Below, one piece after another: positions 48,417-56,095 of a stretch of DNA of 64,000 nucleotides. Source of the stretch: Brachybacterium sacelli. GTDB taxonomy: Bacteria > Actinomycetota > Actinomycetes > Actinomycetales > Dermabacteraceae. The stretch is taken from assembly GCF_017876545.1 (NCBI RefSeq), contig NZ_JAGIOD010000001.1:2604001-2668000 (forward strand), in the 5' to 3' direction. Each line of letters starts with the position of its first letter. Position 1 is the first letter of the stretch. The notes under the pieces are model-generated. The model was not told where the DNA came from. It saw only the letters and a list, made by a program, of their open reading frames with translations, and made no database searches. The translations under genes were made by a program, and so were the position numbers.

Positions 48417-49274
48417 TCAGGGCAGGCGCAGCCGCTCTCCTGCGTGCACCGCGAGTCCGTCCGCGACCAGCGTCGCCGTGCAGCGCTCGACGCGCGCGGG
48501 ATCCGCGGGATCCAGGGCGAGCAGGTCGGTGACGGCCGCCTCGCCGTCGCGACGGAGCACGGCCATGATCTTCCCGCGCATCTGACGGTCGGTGCCCTCG
48601 AAGGCCTGCCGGCGGCGGGTGCCCTCGGCGGCGGCAGGCCGGCCTGCGGCGAACCAGGCGCAGCCGCTCTTCGCCAGTGGGCATCGGGCGCACTGCGGGG
48701 AGCGGGCCGTGCACACCAGAGCGCCCAGCTCCATGACCGCCTGGTTCCAGGCGACGGAGCGCTCGCGGTCGGTGGGGAGGCTGCGGGTGGCCAGGGCGCG
48801 CTCAGCCGCGGAATACGAGGCGTCGGGCAGGGCACGGCCGCGCACGCTGCGGGCGAGCACCCGCCGGATGTTCGTGTCGACCACCACGGCGCGGCCGTGG
48901 TGGGCGAAGGCGGTGACGGCGGCGGCCGTGTACTCACCGATGCCGGGCAGGGAACGCAGCGCGTCGAGACCGCGGGGGACCTCCCCGCCGTGCTCGCGCA
49001 CGATGGCGCGTGCGCACTCCTGCAGGCGCAGCGCGCGACGGGGGTACCCGAGGCGGTCCCAGCGGCGCAGCACCTCGGCGGTCGGTGCGTCCGCGAGATC
49101 CGCGGGGGTCGGCCAGTGCTCCAGCCAGTCGTGCCAGCGGGGGAGGACCCGGACCACCGGGGTCTGCTGGAGCATGACCTCGGAGACCAGGATCGCCCAG
49201 GCAGAGGTGCCCGGACGGCGCCACGGCAGGTCGCGGCCCTGGACGGCGAACCAGTCGATCACCGTGTCGACCAC
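48417..49274 (-). CDS. mutY: A/G-specific adenine glycosylase
   Basis: Removes adenine mispaired with 8-oxoguanine. 285 residues. The N-terminal catalytic Glu lies in SEVMLQQTPV. The helix-hairpin-helix is ALRSLPGIGEYTAAAVTAFAH and the catalytic Asp is in VVVDTNIRRVLAR. The iron-sulfur site is CTARSPQCARCPLAKSGC, with spacing 6-2-6 where 6-2-5 is the usual pattern. The C-terminal NUDIX-like domain that recognises 8-oxoG in longer MutYs is missing, as in many actinobacterial homologues. The start is GTG at 49274. The gene is followed by the converging acetyltransferase gene. Confidence 0.92.
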   Translation of the reverse strand: MVDTVIDWFAVQGRDLPWRRPGTSAWAILVSEVMLQQTPVVRVLPRWHDWLEHWPTPADLADAPTAEVLRRWDRLGYPRRALRLQECARAIVREHGGEVPRGLDALRSLPGIGEYTAAAVTAFAHHGRAVVVDTNIRRVLARSVRGRALPDASYSAAERALATRSLPTDRERSVAWNQAVMELGALVCTARSPQCARCPLAKSGCAWFAAGRPAAAEGTRRRQAFEGTDRQMRGKIMAVLRRDGEAAVTDLLALDPADPARVERCTATLVADGLAVHAGERLRLP

Positions 49275-49316
49275 GTCCTCAGCCGCTCGTTCCCGAGGGG
49301 CGGCGCAGTCACGACC

Positions 49317-49378
49317 GACGCGGGACGGGACCTTCAGGTCCCGCCCCGCGTCGCAGTGGTGGGGTGCCGCGGCACCCC
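49317..49378 (-). terminator. Two tandem hairpins after mscL
   Basis: A 16-base-pair stem with one mismatch and a TTCA loop (49317-49352) lies next to a perfect inverted repeat GGGGTGCC/GGCACCCC with a 2-base centre (49361-49378). Both are between mscL and mutY. Confidence 0.7.
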
Positions 49379-49387
49379 GGATTCCGC

Positions 49388-49816
49388 TCAGGCCTGCGGC
49401 CCTGCCTGGGGGTCGGAGGTCTGATCGCGCTGCGCCGTCAGGGCGTCGCGGATCTCGGTGAGGAGCACGATGTCCTCGGACTCGGCGGTCTCCTCCTCCT
49501 CGGGGAGGCCGCGGCGCCTGCGGTCCGCCTTACGCGCCTGGGAGATCGGCAGGACGAAGACGAAGTACACGACCGCCGCGGTGATGAGGAAGGCGATGAC
49601 AGCGGAGAGGATCGCTCCGATATCGACGCGGGTCGACTCGTTGGTGATCAGGAAGGCGAGGCCATGGACATTGCCCCCGCCGAAGATGTTGATGACGGGC
49701 TGGATCAGATTGTCCACGAAGGCGCTGATCAGAGCGGTGAAAGCGGAGCCGATGACGACACCGACCGCGAGGTCGATGACGTTGCCCTGCATGATGAAGT
49801 CCTTGAAACCCTTCAT
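49388..49816 (-). CDS. mscL: Large-conductance mechanosensitive channel
   Basis: A pentameric membrane channel that opens under turgor to release solutes on osmotic downshock. 142 residues. TM1 is GNVIDLAVGVVIGSAFTALISAF, the pore-lining helix with the glycine/alanine pattern. The periplasmic loop is followed by TM2 AFLITAAVVYFVFVLPIS, and a cytoplasmic helical bundle closes the protein. The N-terminus MKGFKDFIMQGN is classic. AAGGATG precedes the ATG. It sits in the same order mscL, SAF, fmdB, 5-FCL as related actinobacterial loci. Confidence 0.95.
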   Translation of the reverse strand: MKGFKDFIMQGNVIDLAVGVVIGSAFTALISAFVDNLIQPVINIFGGGNVHGLAFLITNESTRVDIGAILSAVIAFLITAAVVYFVFVLPISQARKADRRRRGLPEEEETAESEDIVLLTEIRDALTAQRDQTSDPQAGPQA

Positions 49817-49852
49817 GGGTCATCCTTACTGGGATCTGGGATCGGGATCATG

Positions 49853-50509
49853 TCACCGAGGCGACACCAGGGGACTGTAGCTGACGATCGAGACCGTGAC
49901 CCAGCCCTCCCGCACAGCGTGGGCGACTTCTCGGGTGCGCGACCGCTCGACGGAGACCAGAACGTGCGCCGTCCCGGACGGGCTCTGTCCGATCATCGCG
50001 TCCGCATCCTCCGACTCCGGGGGCTCCACGACGACGGCAGGGACCGCGGCGACGGAGGAGGCGTCGAGGCCCGAGGTGAGGAGGTCGAGATGCGCCCCGG
50101 GGGCCAGGCGGGGGACCAGCGCCGCGGGCACGGGCAGCGCCATCAACGCGGAGTCCTCGGGGATCGCGGCGGCGCCGGCTGCGACGAGGAGGCCCGGTAG
50201 GAGAGGTGTCCCGGCCGGGACCCGGAGGGCGACCTCTCGTCCCACCAGCTGCGCCGGGGAGCTCACGACTCCCGGGGGCGCGAGCTCGTCGGCGACCCGC
50301 ACCGTGCGCAGATGCTGCTCCGCCAGGACGGTTCCGGGCTCCAGGTCGACCGCGGCGGCCACCACCGTGGTGCCCCGGACGCTCGGGGGCAGCAGAGGGG
50401 GCGCGAGCACGGCGACGCCCAGTGCGAGCGCGAGCACGACGAGAGTGCGGCGGCGACGGCGCAGGGCACGCCGCCAGGTGGGGAGCTGTGCGCGGATCCG
50501 GGAGAGCAT
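49853..50509 (-). CDS. SAF-domain membrane-anchored protein
   Basis: A 218-residue protein. A basic cytoplasmic N-terminus (RRALRRRRRT) and one membrane helix (LVVLALALGVAVLAPPLL) lead to an extracytoplasmic SAF domain (VVAAAVDLEPGTVLAEQHL, LVGREVALRVPAGTPLLPGLL). It resembles the CpaB/RcpC group of Flp-pilus or basal-body proteins, but no pilus genes are nearby. In actinobacteria such genes regularly stand between mscL and fmdB. TAGATT lies 7 bases before the ATG, indicating a leaderless transcript. Function unknown. Confidence 0.8.
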   Translation of the reverse strand: MLSRIRAQLPTWRRALRRRRRTLVVLALALGVAVLAPPLLPPSVRGTTVVAAAVDLEPGTVLAEQHLRTVRVADELAPPGVVSSPAQLVGREVALRVPAGTPLLPGLLVAAGAAAIPEDSALMALPVPAALVPRLAPGAHLDLLTSGLDASSVAAVPAVVVEPPESEDADAMIGQSPSGTAHVLVSVERSRTREVAHAVREGWVTVSIVSYSPLVSPR

Positions 50510-50516
50510 GCGCCTG

Positions 50517-50522
50517 AATCTA
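50517..50522 (-). promoter_or_regulatory. Leaderless -10 box (TAGATT, minus strand) for the SAF gene
   Basis: On the minus strand TAGATT ends 7 bases before the ATG at 50509. Confidence 0.6.
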
Positions 50523-50665
50523 GGCGGCGACCCGCCCCTCCGCCGGCCGCGGACAGGTCATGTGGATGACGGCCTGTTGTGGAGGACGCACCACGACGTG
50601 AACACGCGGGCGCCCGGTCACACCTGCCAGGAGCGCGCCCGGCCGATACGGGCCCACAAGGTGCT

Positions 50666-50689
50666 CGCCGGGCTCGAGCGCGCCCGGCG
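50666..50689 (-). terminator. Hairpin after fmdB
   Basis: CGCCGGGC and GCCCGGCG form an 8-base-pair stem around an 8-base loop about 50 bases beyond the fmdB stop. It is a modest candidate terminator in a 230-base gap that otherwise holds no gene. Confidence 0.4.
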
Positions 50690-50739
50690 GGATCGACTCG
50701 GCTCGGATCAAACCCTCGCCGGCGAAGGGGACGGAGAGG

Positions 50740-51102
50740 TCAGGAGGCCGCCGCGGCCGCCGGCTGCGCGCTCGAGGAGGAGCCGGCGGAGGAATCGCTG
50801 GAGGAGGACCCACTGCTGGAGGAGTCGCCGGAGGGTGAGGAGCTCGCGTCGGAACTGCTCGAGGACGCACCGTCGGCGGTCGAGGAGGCGCCGTTCGCGG
50901 TGGAGGACGAGGAGGCGCCGGAGCTCGCGGAGTCGGTGGAGTAGAAACCGGAACCCTTGAAGACGATGCCCACGGAGTCGAAGACCTTCCGCAGAGCGTC
51001 CTGCGTGCACTCGGGGCAGGTCAGCAGCGAGTCCTCGCTGAAGCTCTGGTACTGCTCGAACCGATGCCCGCAGCTCTTGCAGGCGTAGACATAGGTGGGC
51101 AC
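50740..51102 (-). CDS. FmdB-type zinc-ribbon protein with a poly-serine tail
   Basis: 120 residues. The first ~55 are an FmdB/CxxC_CxxC regulatory zinc ribbon: TYVYACKSCGHRFEQYQSF followed by LLTCPECTQDALRKVF and GIVFKGSGFYSTD. The remaining ~65 residues are almost entirely Ser, Ala, Asp and Gly (SSSSDASSSPSGDSSSSG) and must be disordered. In Mycobacterium the equivalent gene sits beside the 5-FCL gene, as here. Its molecular function is not established. The start is GTG, with GGAGG 9 bases before it. Confidence 0.87.
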   Translation of the reverse strand: MPTYVYACKSCGHRFEQYQSFSEDSLLTCPECTQDALRKVFDSVGIVFKGSGFYSTDSASSGASSSSTANGASSTADGASSSSSDASSSPSGDSSSSGSSSSDSSAGSSSSAQPAAAAAS

Positions 51103-51185
51103 GAGGCGTCCTCCGGGATCTTCTGTCAGCGCGGTCGCGTCCGCGGCCGGAGCGATTCTACGTCCTTTCCCACCGGGCGCGGGGT

Positions 51186-51836
51186 TCAGGAGACGTCGAT
51201 CGTGACCAAGCGGACGAGCGCGTCGGCCGTGAGGACGGCGGGGATCGGCACATCGTGCTCGCCGCGGGGCAGTGCTCCCACCTCGAGCAGCTCGTCGGGA
51301 TGGATCACGGAGACCACGCGCGTGCCGTCGCCCACCCCGGCCAATGCCCGGTCGTAATAGCCGGCGCCGTGCCCGATCCGGGTCCCCGAGCGGTCCACGG
51401 CCACCGCCGGAGTGAGCACCAGGAGGGCCCGCGAGAGCGCGTCGGGTCCGAGATGCTCCCCCTCGGGCTCCCGGCCGAAGCCGCGTCCCGGGGAGTCGAC
51501 GAAGGGGGAGTGGCCGTCCCAGGCGATCCACTCGAGCCGGCGGCCGGCAGCTGCCGGGAAGATCAGTCGGGCACCGAGTCCGGCGAGCTCGCGGGCCAGG
51601 GGCATGACGTCCGCCTCGACGGGGGTGGGATGGTAGGCCGCCACCAGCGGTGCCTCGCCCCCGGTCTCGACGGCGGAGCGCACGAGCGCCCGGAGCGGCG
51701 CGGCGCGACCGAGGAGCTGCTGCGCTTCCCGGGACCGGCGCGCGGCGCCCGCCTCGCCCGCGTAGGTCTGCGCGCGGCGCGCCCTCAGCCCTGCGCGCAG
51801 GTCCTGCTTGCGAGCCCTCATCGCCGCGGTGTCCAT
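51186..51836 (-). CDS. 5-formyltetrahydrofolate cyclo-ligase
   Basis: Uses ATP to turn 5-formyl-THF into 5,10-methenyl-THF, returning stored folate to one-carbon metabolism. 216 residues. The N-terminal helix contains RKQDLRAGLRARR, the substrate loop is VAAYHPTPVEADVMPL and the ATP signature is GTRIGHGAGYYDRAL, with DVPIPAVLTAD at the C-terminus. A GAGCCT box lies 6 bases before its ATG, so it is probably leaderless. It diverges from rimJ; in Mycobacterium and Corynebacterium galU and glp (moeA-like) lie between them, but they are absent here. Confidence 0.93.
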   Translation of the reverse strand: MDTAAMRARKQDLRAGLRARRAQTYAGEAGAARRSREAQQLLGRAAPLRALVRSAVETGGEAPLVAAYHPTPVEADVMPLARELAGLGARLIFPAAAGRRLEWIAWDGHSPFVDSPGRGFGREPEGEHLGPDALSRALLVLTPAVAVDRSGTRIGHGAGYYDRALAGVGDGTRVVSVIHPDELLEVGALPRGEHDVPIPAVLTADALVRLVTIDVS

Positions 51837-51842
51837 GACCCC

Positions 51843-51848
51843 AGGCTC
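51843..51848 (-). promoter_or_regulatory. Leaderless -10-like box (GAGCCT, minus strand) for the 5-FCL gene
   Basis: GAGCCT on the minus strand ends 6 bases before the ATG at 51836. It is the GANNNT variant and therefore weaker evidence than the TANNNT boxes. Confidence 0.4.
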
Positions 51849-51889
51849 TCACGCGGAGCGCCTGCGCACCCGCGGGATCGGCATCCGTC

Positions 51890-51895
51890 TACGAT
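51890..51895 (+). promoter_or_regulatory. Leaderless -10 box (TACGAT) for the RimJ-like gene
   Basis: TACGAT fits TANNNT and ends 6 bases before the ATG at 51902. Confidence 0.6.
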
Positions 51896-51901
51896 GACGC
51901 G

Positions 51902-52528
51902 ATGGTTCACGTCTGGCCGCTCACCCTGCGCGACGGGGAGCTCACCCTGCGGCCCCTGCGTCTGCGGGACCGCTCCGAGTTCGAGCGCCTGCGCGAGCGG
52001 AACCGGGACTGGCTGCGCCCGTGGGACGCGACCGACCCCGAGCGTGACGCCCGTCAGCTGCCCTTCACCGCCCTGCGTCGGTGGAACGAGCAGCAGGCGC
52101 GGCACGGCTGGTACCTGCCGCTCACGATCACCGTCGGCGGTCGACTGGCGGGGCAGATCACGGCGGGCCCGATCCAGTACGGGGCGCTGCGCTCGACGGT
52201 GCTGGGCTACTGGGTCGACCACGAGCGGGCCGGGGCCGGCCTGGTCCCGCGAGCGGCGGCGCTGGTCATCGACCACCTCTTCGCCGAGATGGGGCTCCAC
52301 CGGATCGAGGTCACGGTGCGGCCGGAGAACACGGCGAGCTTGCGCGTGGTCGAGAAGCTGCACCTGCGTCCCGAGGGCCTGCGGCGCTCGGCGATCCACG
52401 TCGACGGTGGATGGCGGGACCATCTGGTCTTCGCGCTCACGGCCGAGGAAGTCGTCACGGGCGCGGACGGCCACGGAGTGCTCGCGCGGCTGAATCGAGA
52501 GTTCCCTCCCGACACGCCCATGGGGTGA
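51902..52528 (+). CDS. GNAT acetyltransferase, RimJ/RimL type
   Basis: A 208-residue acetyltransferase of the ribosomal-protein-alanine N-acetyltransferase group. Segments: LRPLRLRDRSEFERLRERN and NRDWLRPWDATDP at the N-terminus; GQITAGPIQYGALRSTVLGYWVDHE; the acetyl-CoA region AGLVPRAAALVIDHLFAEMG; and LHRIEVTVRPENTASLRVVEKL with HLRPEGLRRSAIHVDGGWRDH at the end. The actual substrate is unknown. By synteny it corresponds to mycobacterial Rv0995, whose neighbour Rv0996 is the SepX/GlpR-type gene, as here. Confidence 0.88.
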   Translation: MVHVWPLTLRDGELTLRPLRLRDRSEFERLRERNRDWLRPWDATDPERDARQLPFTALRRWNEQQARHGWYLPLTITVGGRLAGQITAGPIQYGALRSTVLGYWVDHERAGAGLVPRAAALVIDHLFAEMGLHRIEVTVRPENTASLRVVEKLHLRPEGLRRSAIHVDGGWRDHLVFALTAEEVVTGADGHGVLARLNREFPPDTPMG

Positions 52529-52552
52529 CCAGGGAAATCACATCGGTGTCAT

Positions 52553-52558
52553 TACTGT
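52553..52558 (+). promoter_or_regulatory. Leaderless -10 box (TACTGT) for the SepX/GlpR-like gene
   Basis: TACTGT fits TANNNT and ends 6 bases before the GTG at 52565, which supports that codon as the start. Confidence 0.6.
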
Positions 52559-52564
52559 ATCGGT

Positions 52565-53449
52565 GTGGAGTCGATCAACCTCGGAGCCGTTCTCTTCGGC
52601 CTTCTGCTGCTGCTGTGGGTGGCTTACGCCCTGCCGCGCACCGCGCGCCGGCGCGACCTGATGGGTCGCGCCCGTGCCGCCGAGCTCACCGAGATGACCT
52701 CGGAGGCCCGGGACCTGTCCGAGGCCGTCCACACCCGCCGCTCCTCCCGTGAGGTGAATGCCGCCATGTCCCAGGACCGCCTGCTCCTGCGCCCCGCCGA
52801 CCCCACCAGCCGTCCCCGCTTCGATGCCGTGCCCGGAACCCGCATCGACGTCCTCGAGGCGAGGGCGCGCTCGCGACGGCTGATGCGGACCGTCCTGGCG
52901 CTGCTGGCCGTGGGCACCGTGGCCCTCATCGGCCTTGCGCTCGCCCAGGTCATCGCCTGGTGGGTGCCGCTGATCGCGGTCGCCGGCCTGTCTGTGTATC
53001 TCGTCGGCCTGCGGCGCGCCGAGCTCGAGCGTCGGGCACGCACCACTCGTGCCGCCACCCGTGCTCGCCGGTCGCGGGCCGAGCGGGAGACCGCCCGTCG
53101 GGCCACCGCGACCACGGCCGCAGAGCCTGCCGCGGAGCCGCCCCTCGCGCATGCTCCGTCGGATGAGCCCGCTCAGCGCGAGTCCCTCGACTCCACCACC
53201 GAGCGCGCGGCCCACCAGGTCGCCGCGCCCGGCGAGTGGATGCCGCGGCCGGTCCCGCGCCCCACCTACGCCCTGCACGGCGAGGTCGAGGATCTCGCCA
53301 CCCGTCACGCCGCCCACCGCCAGAGCATGCAGCCCACGCCCGTCCCGCTCGAGAGCGAGGGGGTCGAGGAGCTCGAGGCGGCCGACGAGGCCTACGCTCC
53401 CGCACAGGACCTGCAGCTCGACGAGGTCCTCGCCCGTCGCCGGGCCTGA
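52565..53449 (+). CDS. SepX/GlpR-like divisome membrane protein
   Basis: 294 residues. One membrane helix at the very N-terminus (INLGAVLFGLLLLLWVAYALP) is followed by a basic cytoplasmic stretch (RTARRRDLMGRARAAE). A hydrophobic pair comes at about 103-140 (TVLALLAVGTVALIGLAL, WWVPLIAVAGLSVYLVGL). A long Arg/Ala/Glu-rich, probably disordered, cytoplasmic tail ends the protein. This layout and its place right after the RimJ-like gene match the actinobacterial cell-division protein described as SepX in Streptomyces and GlpR in Corynebacterium. The identification rests on synteny and topology; sequence identity was not measured. Confidence 0.62.
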   Translation: MESINLGAVLFGLLLLLWVAYALPRTARRRDLMGRARAAELTEMTSEARDLSEAVHTRRSSREVNAAMSQDRLLLRPADPTSRPRFDAVPGTRIDVLEARARSRRLMRTVLALLAVGTVALIGLALAQVIAWWVPLIAVAGLSVYLVGLRRAELERRARTTRAATRARRSRAERETARRATATTAAEPAAEPPLAHAPSDEPAQRESLDSTTERAAHQVAAPGEWMPRPVPRPTYALHGEVEDLATRHAAHRQSMQPTPVPLESEGVEELEAADEAYAPAQDLQLDEVLARRRA

Positions 53450-53450
53450 G

Positions 53451-54656
53451 ATGAGCGAGTCGGCCCGCCTGGCGGCTGTCGAACGGACCCTCGCTCGCGA
53501 GGGCTGGGTCGAGCGGCCGATGGCCGTGCTCGACCTGGACGCCTTCGACGCGAACCTCTCGGAGCTGGCAGGGCGCGCCGGCGGCACCCCGATCCGGGTC
53601 GCCTCGAAGTCCCTGCGGGTGCGCGCCCTGCTGGAGCGGGCGCTGGCGCACCCCGGGTATCGGGGAGTGCTCGCCTACACGCTGCCCGAGGCCCTGTGGC
53701 TGTCGGGACACGGGTTCGACGACCTCGTCGTCGCCTACCCCACGGCCGAGCGCGGGGCGCTGCGCCGGCTGATGCTCGATCCTCCCGCGCTCGAGGCGAT
53801 CACCCTGATGGTGGACGAGGTGGCTCAGCTCGATCTCCTCCTCGAGGCCACCGCGGGACTGCGCGACGTTGCGCGGCCGATCCGCCTCGCGCTCGAGCTC
53901 GACGTCTCCTTCGCGCCGCTGCCCGGTGTCCGCTTCGGCGCCCACCGCTCCCCGGTGCGCCACCCCGAGCAGGCCCGTGAGCTCGCCCGGGAGATCGCTC
54001 GTCGTCCGGGACTCGAGCTCGTCGGCCTGATGGCCTATGAGGGGCACATCGCCGGGGTCACCGATGCGGCCCGCACCCCCTACGGTGCGGCAGTGCGCGC
54101 CATGAAGGCGCTCTCGCGTCCCGACATCGCGGCCCGCCGCGAGGAGGCGGTCGCCGCCGTGCGTGAGGTCGCTGACCTCGAGTTCGTCAACGGCGGCGGC
54201 ACCGGCTCGATCGAGTCCACAGGCGCCGAGGCCGCCGTCACCGAGATCGCGGCCGGCTCCGGACTGATCGGACCGGGCCTGTTCGACCGCTATCGCGACT
54301 TCCGTCCCCGCCCTGCGCTCCATCTCGGGTTCTCCGTCGTCCGACGTCCCGCGCGCGAGGTCGCCACTGTGCTCGGTGGCGGCTGGATCGCCAGCGGCGT
54401 GCCCGGCGAGGACCGGCTGCCGACCCTCACCCGTCCGCCCGGCCTCTCCTACGCGCCCCAGGAGGCGGCTGGCGAGGTCCAGACCCCCGTCGTCGGTCCC
54501 GCTGCCGACGACCTGCGGGTGGGCGACACCGTCTGGATGCGCCACGCGAAGGCGGGGGAGCCCGCGGAGCATCTGCCCTCCTATGTGCTGGTCACCGGCG
54601 ACGAGGTGGTGGATTCGGCCCTCACCTACCGCGGCGAGGGGGCACTCTTCCTCTGA
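53451..54656 (+). CDS. PLP-dependent amino-acid deaminase/aldolase (alanine-racemase fold)
   Basis: A fold-type III PLP enzyme of 401 residues, related to D-threonine aldolase and D-serine dehydratase. The PLP Lys is in TPIRVASKSLRVRALLE. Barrel segments RLALELDVSFAPLP, LVGLMAYEGHIAGV and VNGGGTGSIESTG follow. The C-terminal beta-domain has a metal-site-type HAKAGE segment (VWMRHAKAGEPAEHLPSYVLV). The ATG is 1 base after the SepX-like gene. In actinobacteria this gene is regularly followed by the FAD lactone oxidase found 66 bases downstream, suggesting a joint pathway. The substrate is unknown. Confidence 0.83.
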   Translation: MSESARLAAVERTLAREGWVERPMAVLDLDAFDANLSELAGRAGGTPIRVASKSLRVRALLERALAHPGYRGVLAYTLPEALWLSGHGFDDLVVAYPTAERGALRRLMLDPPALEAITLMVDEVAQLDLLLEATAGLRDVARPIRLALELDVSFAPLPGVRFGAHRSPVRHPEQARELAREIARRPGLELVGLMAYEGHIAGVTDAARTPYGAAVRAMKALSRPDIAARREEAVAAVREVADLEFVNGGGTGSIESTGAEAAVTEIAAGSGLIGPGLFDRYRDFRPRPALHLGFSVVRRPAREVATVLGGGWIASGVPGEDRLPTLTRPPGLSYAPQEAAGEVQTPVVGPAADDLRVGDTVWMRHAKAGEPAEHLPSYVLVTGDEVVDSALTYRGEGALFL

Positions 54657-54722
54657 CAGGGCCCATCCCGCCTCGACTCGTCGGGCCCGGTCCCGCCCGC
54701 CCCGCCCTGGAAGGAGACCACC

Positions 54723-56033
54723 GTGGCGATCTCGAGCCCCACCCACCGCACCTGGAGCGGGAAGGTCCGCTGGACTCCGCAGCAGGTCCTCACCCCGACC
54801 AGCGAGGACGAGATCCTCACGGCGCTGCGCACCGCACGTGGGGCCGGGCTGCCGCTGCGGGTGATCGGCGGCGGGCATTCCTTCACCCCGCTGGTGGCGA
54901 CCGACGGCGTCCTGGTCTCCCTCGACGACTACCGAGGACTGGTGCGCGCCGACCCGGGCACGGGGCTGGTCACGGTGCGCGGCGGGACGCGTCTGTGGGA
55001 GATCGCCGAGCTGCTCGCGCCGCACGACCTCGCTCTGTCGGTGATGGGCGACATCGACCATCAGTCGCTCGCGGGCGCCATCCAGACCGGCACGCACGGT
55101 ACCGGCGCGCGCTTCACGGGTTTCGCGGGCATGGTCCGCGGCCTGCGCCTGGCCCTGGCCGACGGGTCGATCGTGGAGACCTCGCCGAGCCGCGACCCGG
55201 ACCTGTTCCAGGCGGCACGACTCGGACTCGGCACCCTCGGCGTGGTCCTCGAGGTCACCCTGGCGTGCATCCCCCGTTACCGGCTCGACCTCGTCGAGTC
55301 CACCGTCGACCTCGACGAGGCACTCGGATCGTTCCTCGCCGACACTTCGATCATCGACCACCACGAGCTGTACTGGTTCCCCCGCACCGACCGCGCGACG
55401 GTGCGCACCATGCGCCGGGTGCCCGCGTCGACGCCGCGCCGCCGCCCCGGCCGTCTGGCCATGACGCTCCAGCAGGAGGTGCTCGGCAACGGTGCCTGGG
55501 AACTGGCGTGCCGCGGTGCCGCTCTCGTCCCCTCCCTCAGCCGTCCGGCCGCCGAGCTCGCCTCCCGGGCCTTCGCCGGGCCGCGGGTGCTGGATGATTC
55601 CGGCTCCGTGTTCGTGGCACCGCGCCGGGTGCGATTTCACGAGTCCGAGTGGGCGATCCCCGCCGAGCACCTCGGGGAGGCCTTCGCCGCTCTGCAGGCC
55701 CGTTTCGAGGAGGAGGACGTGCGTGTCACCTTCCCGCTCGAGGTGCGCCGTGCCGCGCCCGATGACGTCTGGCTGTCCACCGCCTACGACCGGGACAGCG
55801 TGTACATCGCCGCGCACCGCTACCACCGCGAGGACCCCGGGCCGTACCTGCTGATGGTCCAGCGCACTCTCGCCCCCTTCGCGGCCCGGCCCCACTGGGG
55901 CAAGCAGCACTGGCTGGGAGCGAAGGAGCTGGCCGCCCTCTACCCTCGCTTCGAGGACTTCCGGGCCGTGCGCGCCGAGGCCGATCCGGGCGGGCTGCTC
56001 ATGACCCCGTACCTCCACCACCTGCTGCGATGA
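54723..56033 (+). CDS. FAD-linked oxidase, D-arabinono-1,4-lactone oxidase family
   Basis: A vanillyl-alcohol-oxidase-fold flavoenzyme, 436 residues, of the aldonolactone oxidase group. The FAD-binding domain has LRVIGGGHSFTPLVATDG, where the His is the covalent-flavin position. DIDHQSLAGAIQTGTHGTG and ARLGLGTLGVVLEVTLACIP follow. The C-terminal ALO domain ends in FAARPHWGKQHWLGAKEL, the conserved HWGK word. The GTG start lies 5 bases after AAGGAGA. It may oxidise a sugar lactone or a sugar alcohol; L-gulono-lactone oxidase is the usual database name but the substrate is not shown. Confidence 0.87.
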   Translation: MAISSPTHRTWSGKVRWTPQQVLTPTSEDEILTALRTARGAGLPLRVIGGGHSFTPLVATDGVLVSLDDYRGLVRADPGTGLVTVRGGTRLWEIAELLAPHDLALSVMGDIDHQSLAGAIQTGTHGTGARFTGFAGMVRGLRLALADGSIVETSPSRDPDLFQAARLGLGTLGVVLEVTLACIPRYRLDLVESTVDLDEALGSFLADTSIIDHHELYWFPRTDRATVRTMRRVPASTPRRRPGRLAMTLQQEVLGNGAWELACRGAALVPSLSRPAAELASRAFAGPRVLDDSGSVFVAPRRVRFHESEWAIPAEHLGEAFAALQARFEEEDVRVTFPLEVRRAAPDDVWLSTAYDRDSVYIAAHRYHREDPGPYLLMVQRTLAPFAARPHWGKQHWLGAKELAALYPRFEDFRAVRAEADPGGLLMTPYLHHLLR

Positions 56034-56082
56034 TCGGACGGTCCGCCTAGCGGCCCACTCCACGCCCATGACCGGCTCGGCC

Positions 56083-56088
56083 TAGGCT
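56083..56088 (+). promoter_or_regulatory. Leaderless -10 box (TAGGCT) for the inositol-phosphatase gene
   Basis: TAGGCT ends 7 bases before the ATG at 56096. It is the same hexamer as at 1156. Confidence 0.6.
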
Positions 56089-56095
56089 GAGGGCG

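Noticed and set aside
50520..50870. A Pro/Arg-rich minus-strand frame overlapping the fmdB 3' end
   Set aside because: It is in a shifted frame through the poly-serine coding tract and has no conserved features.
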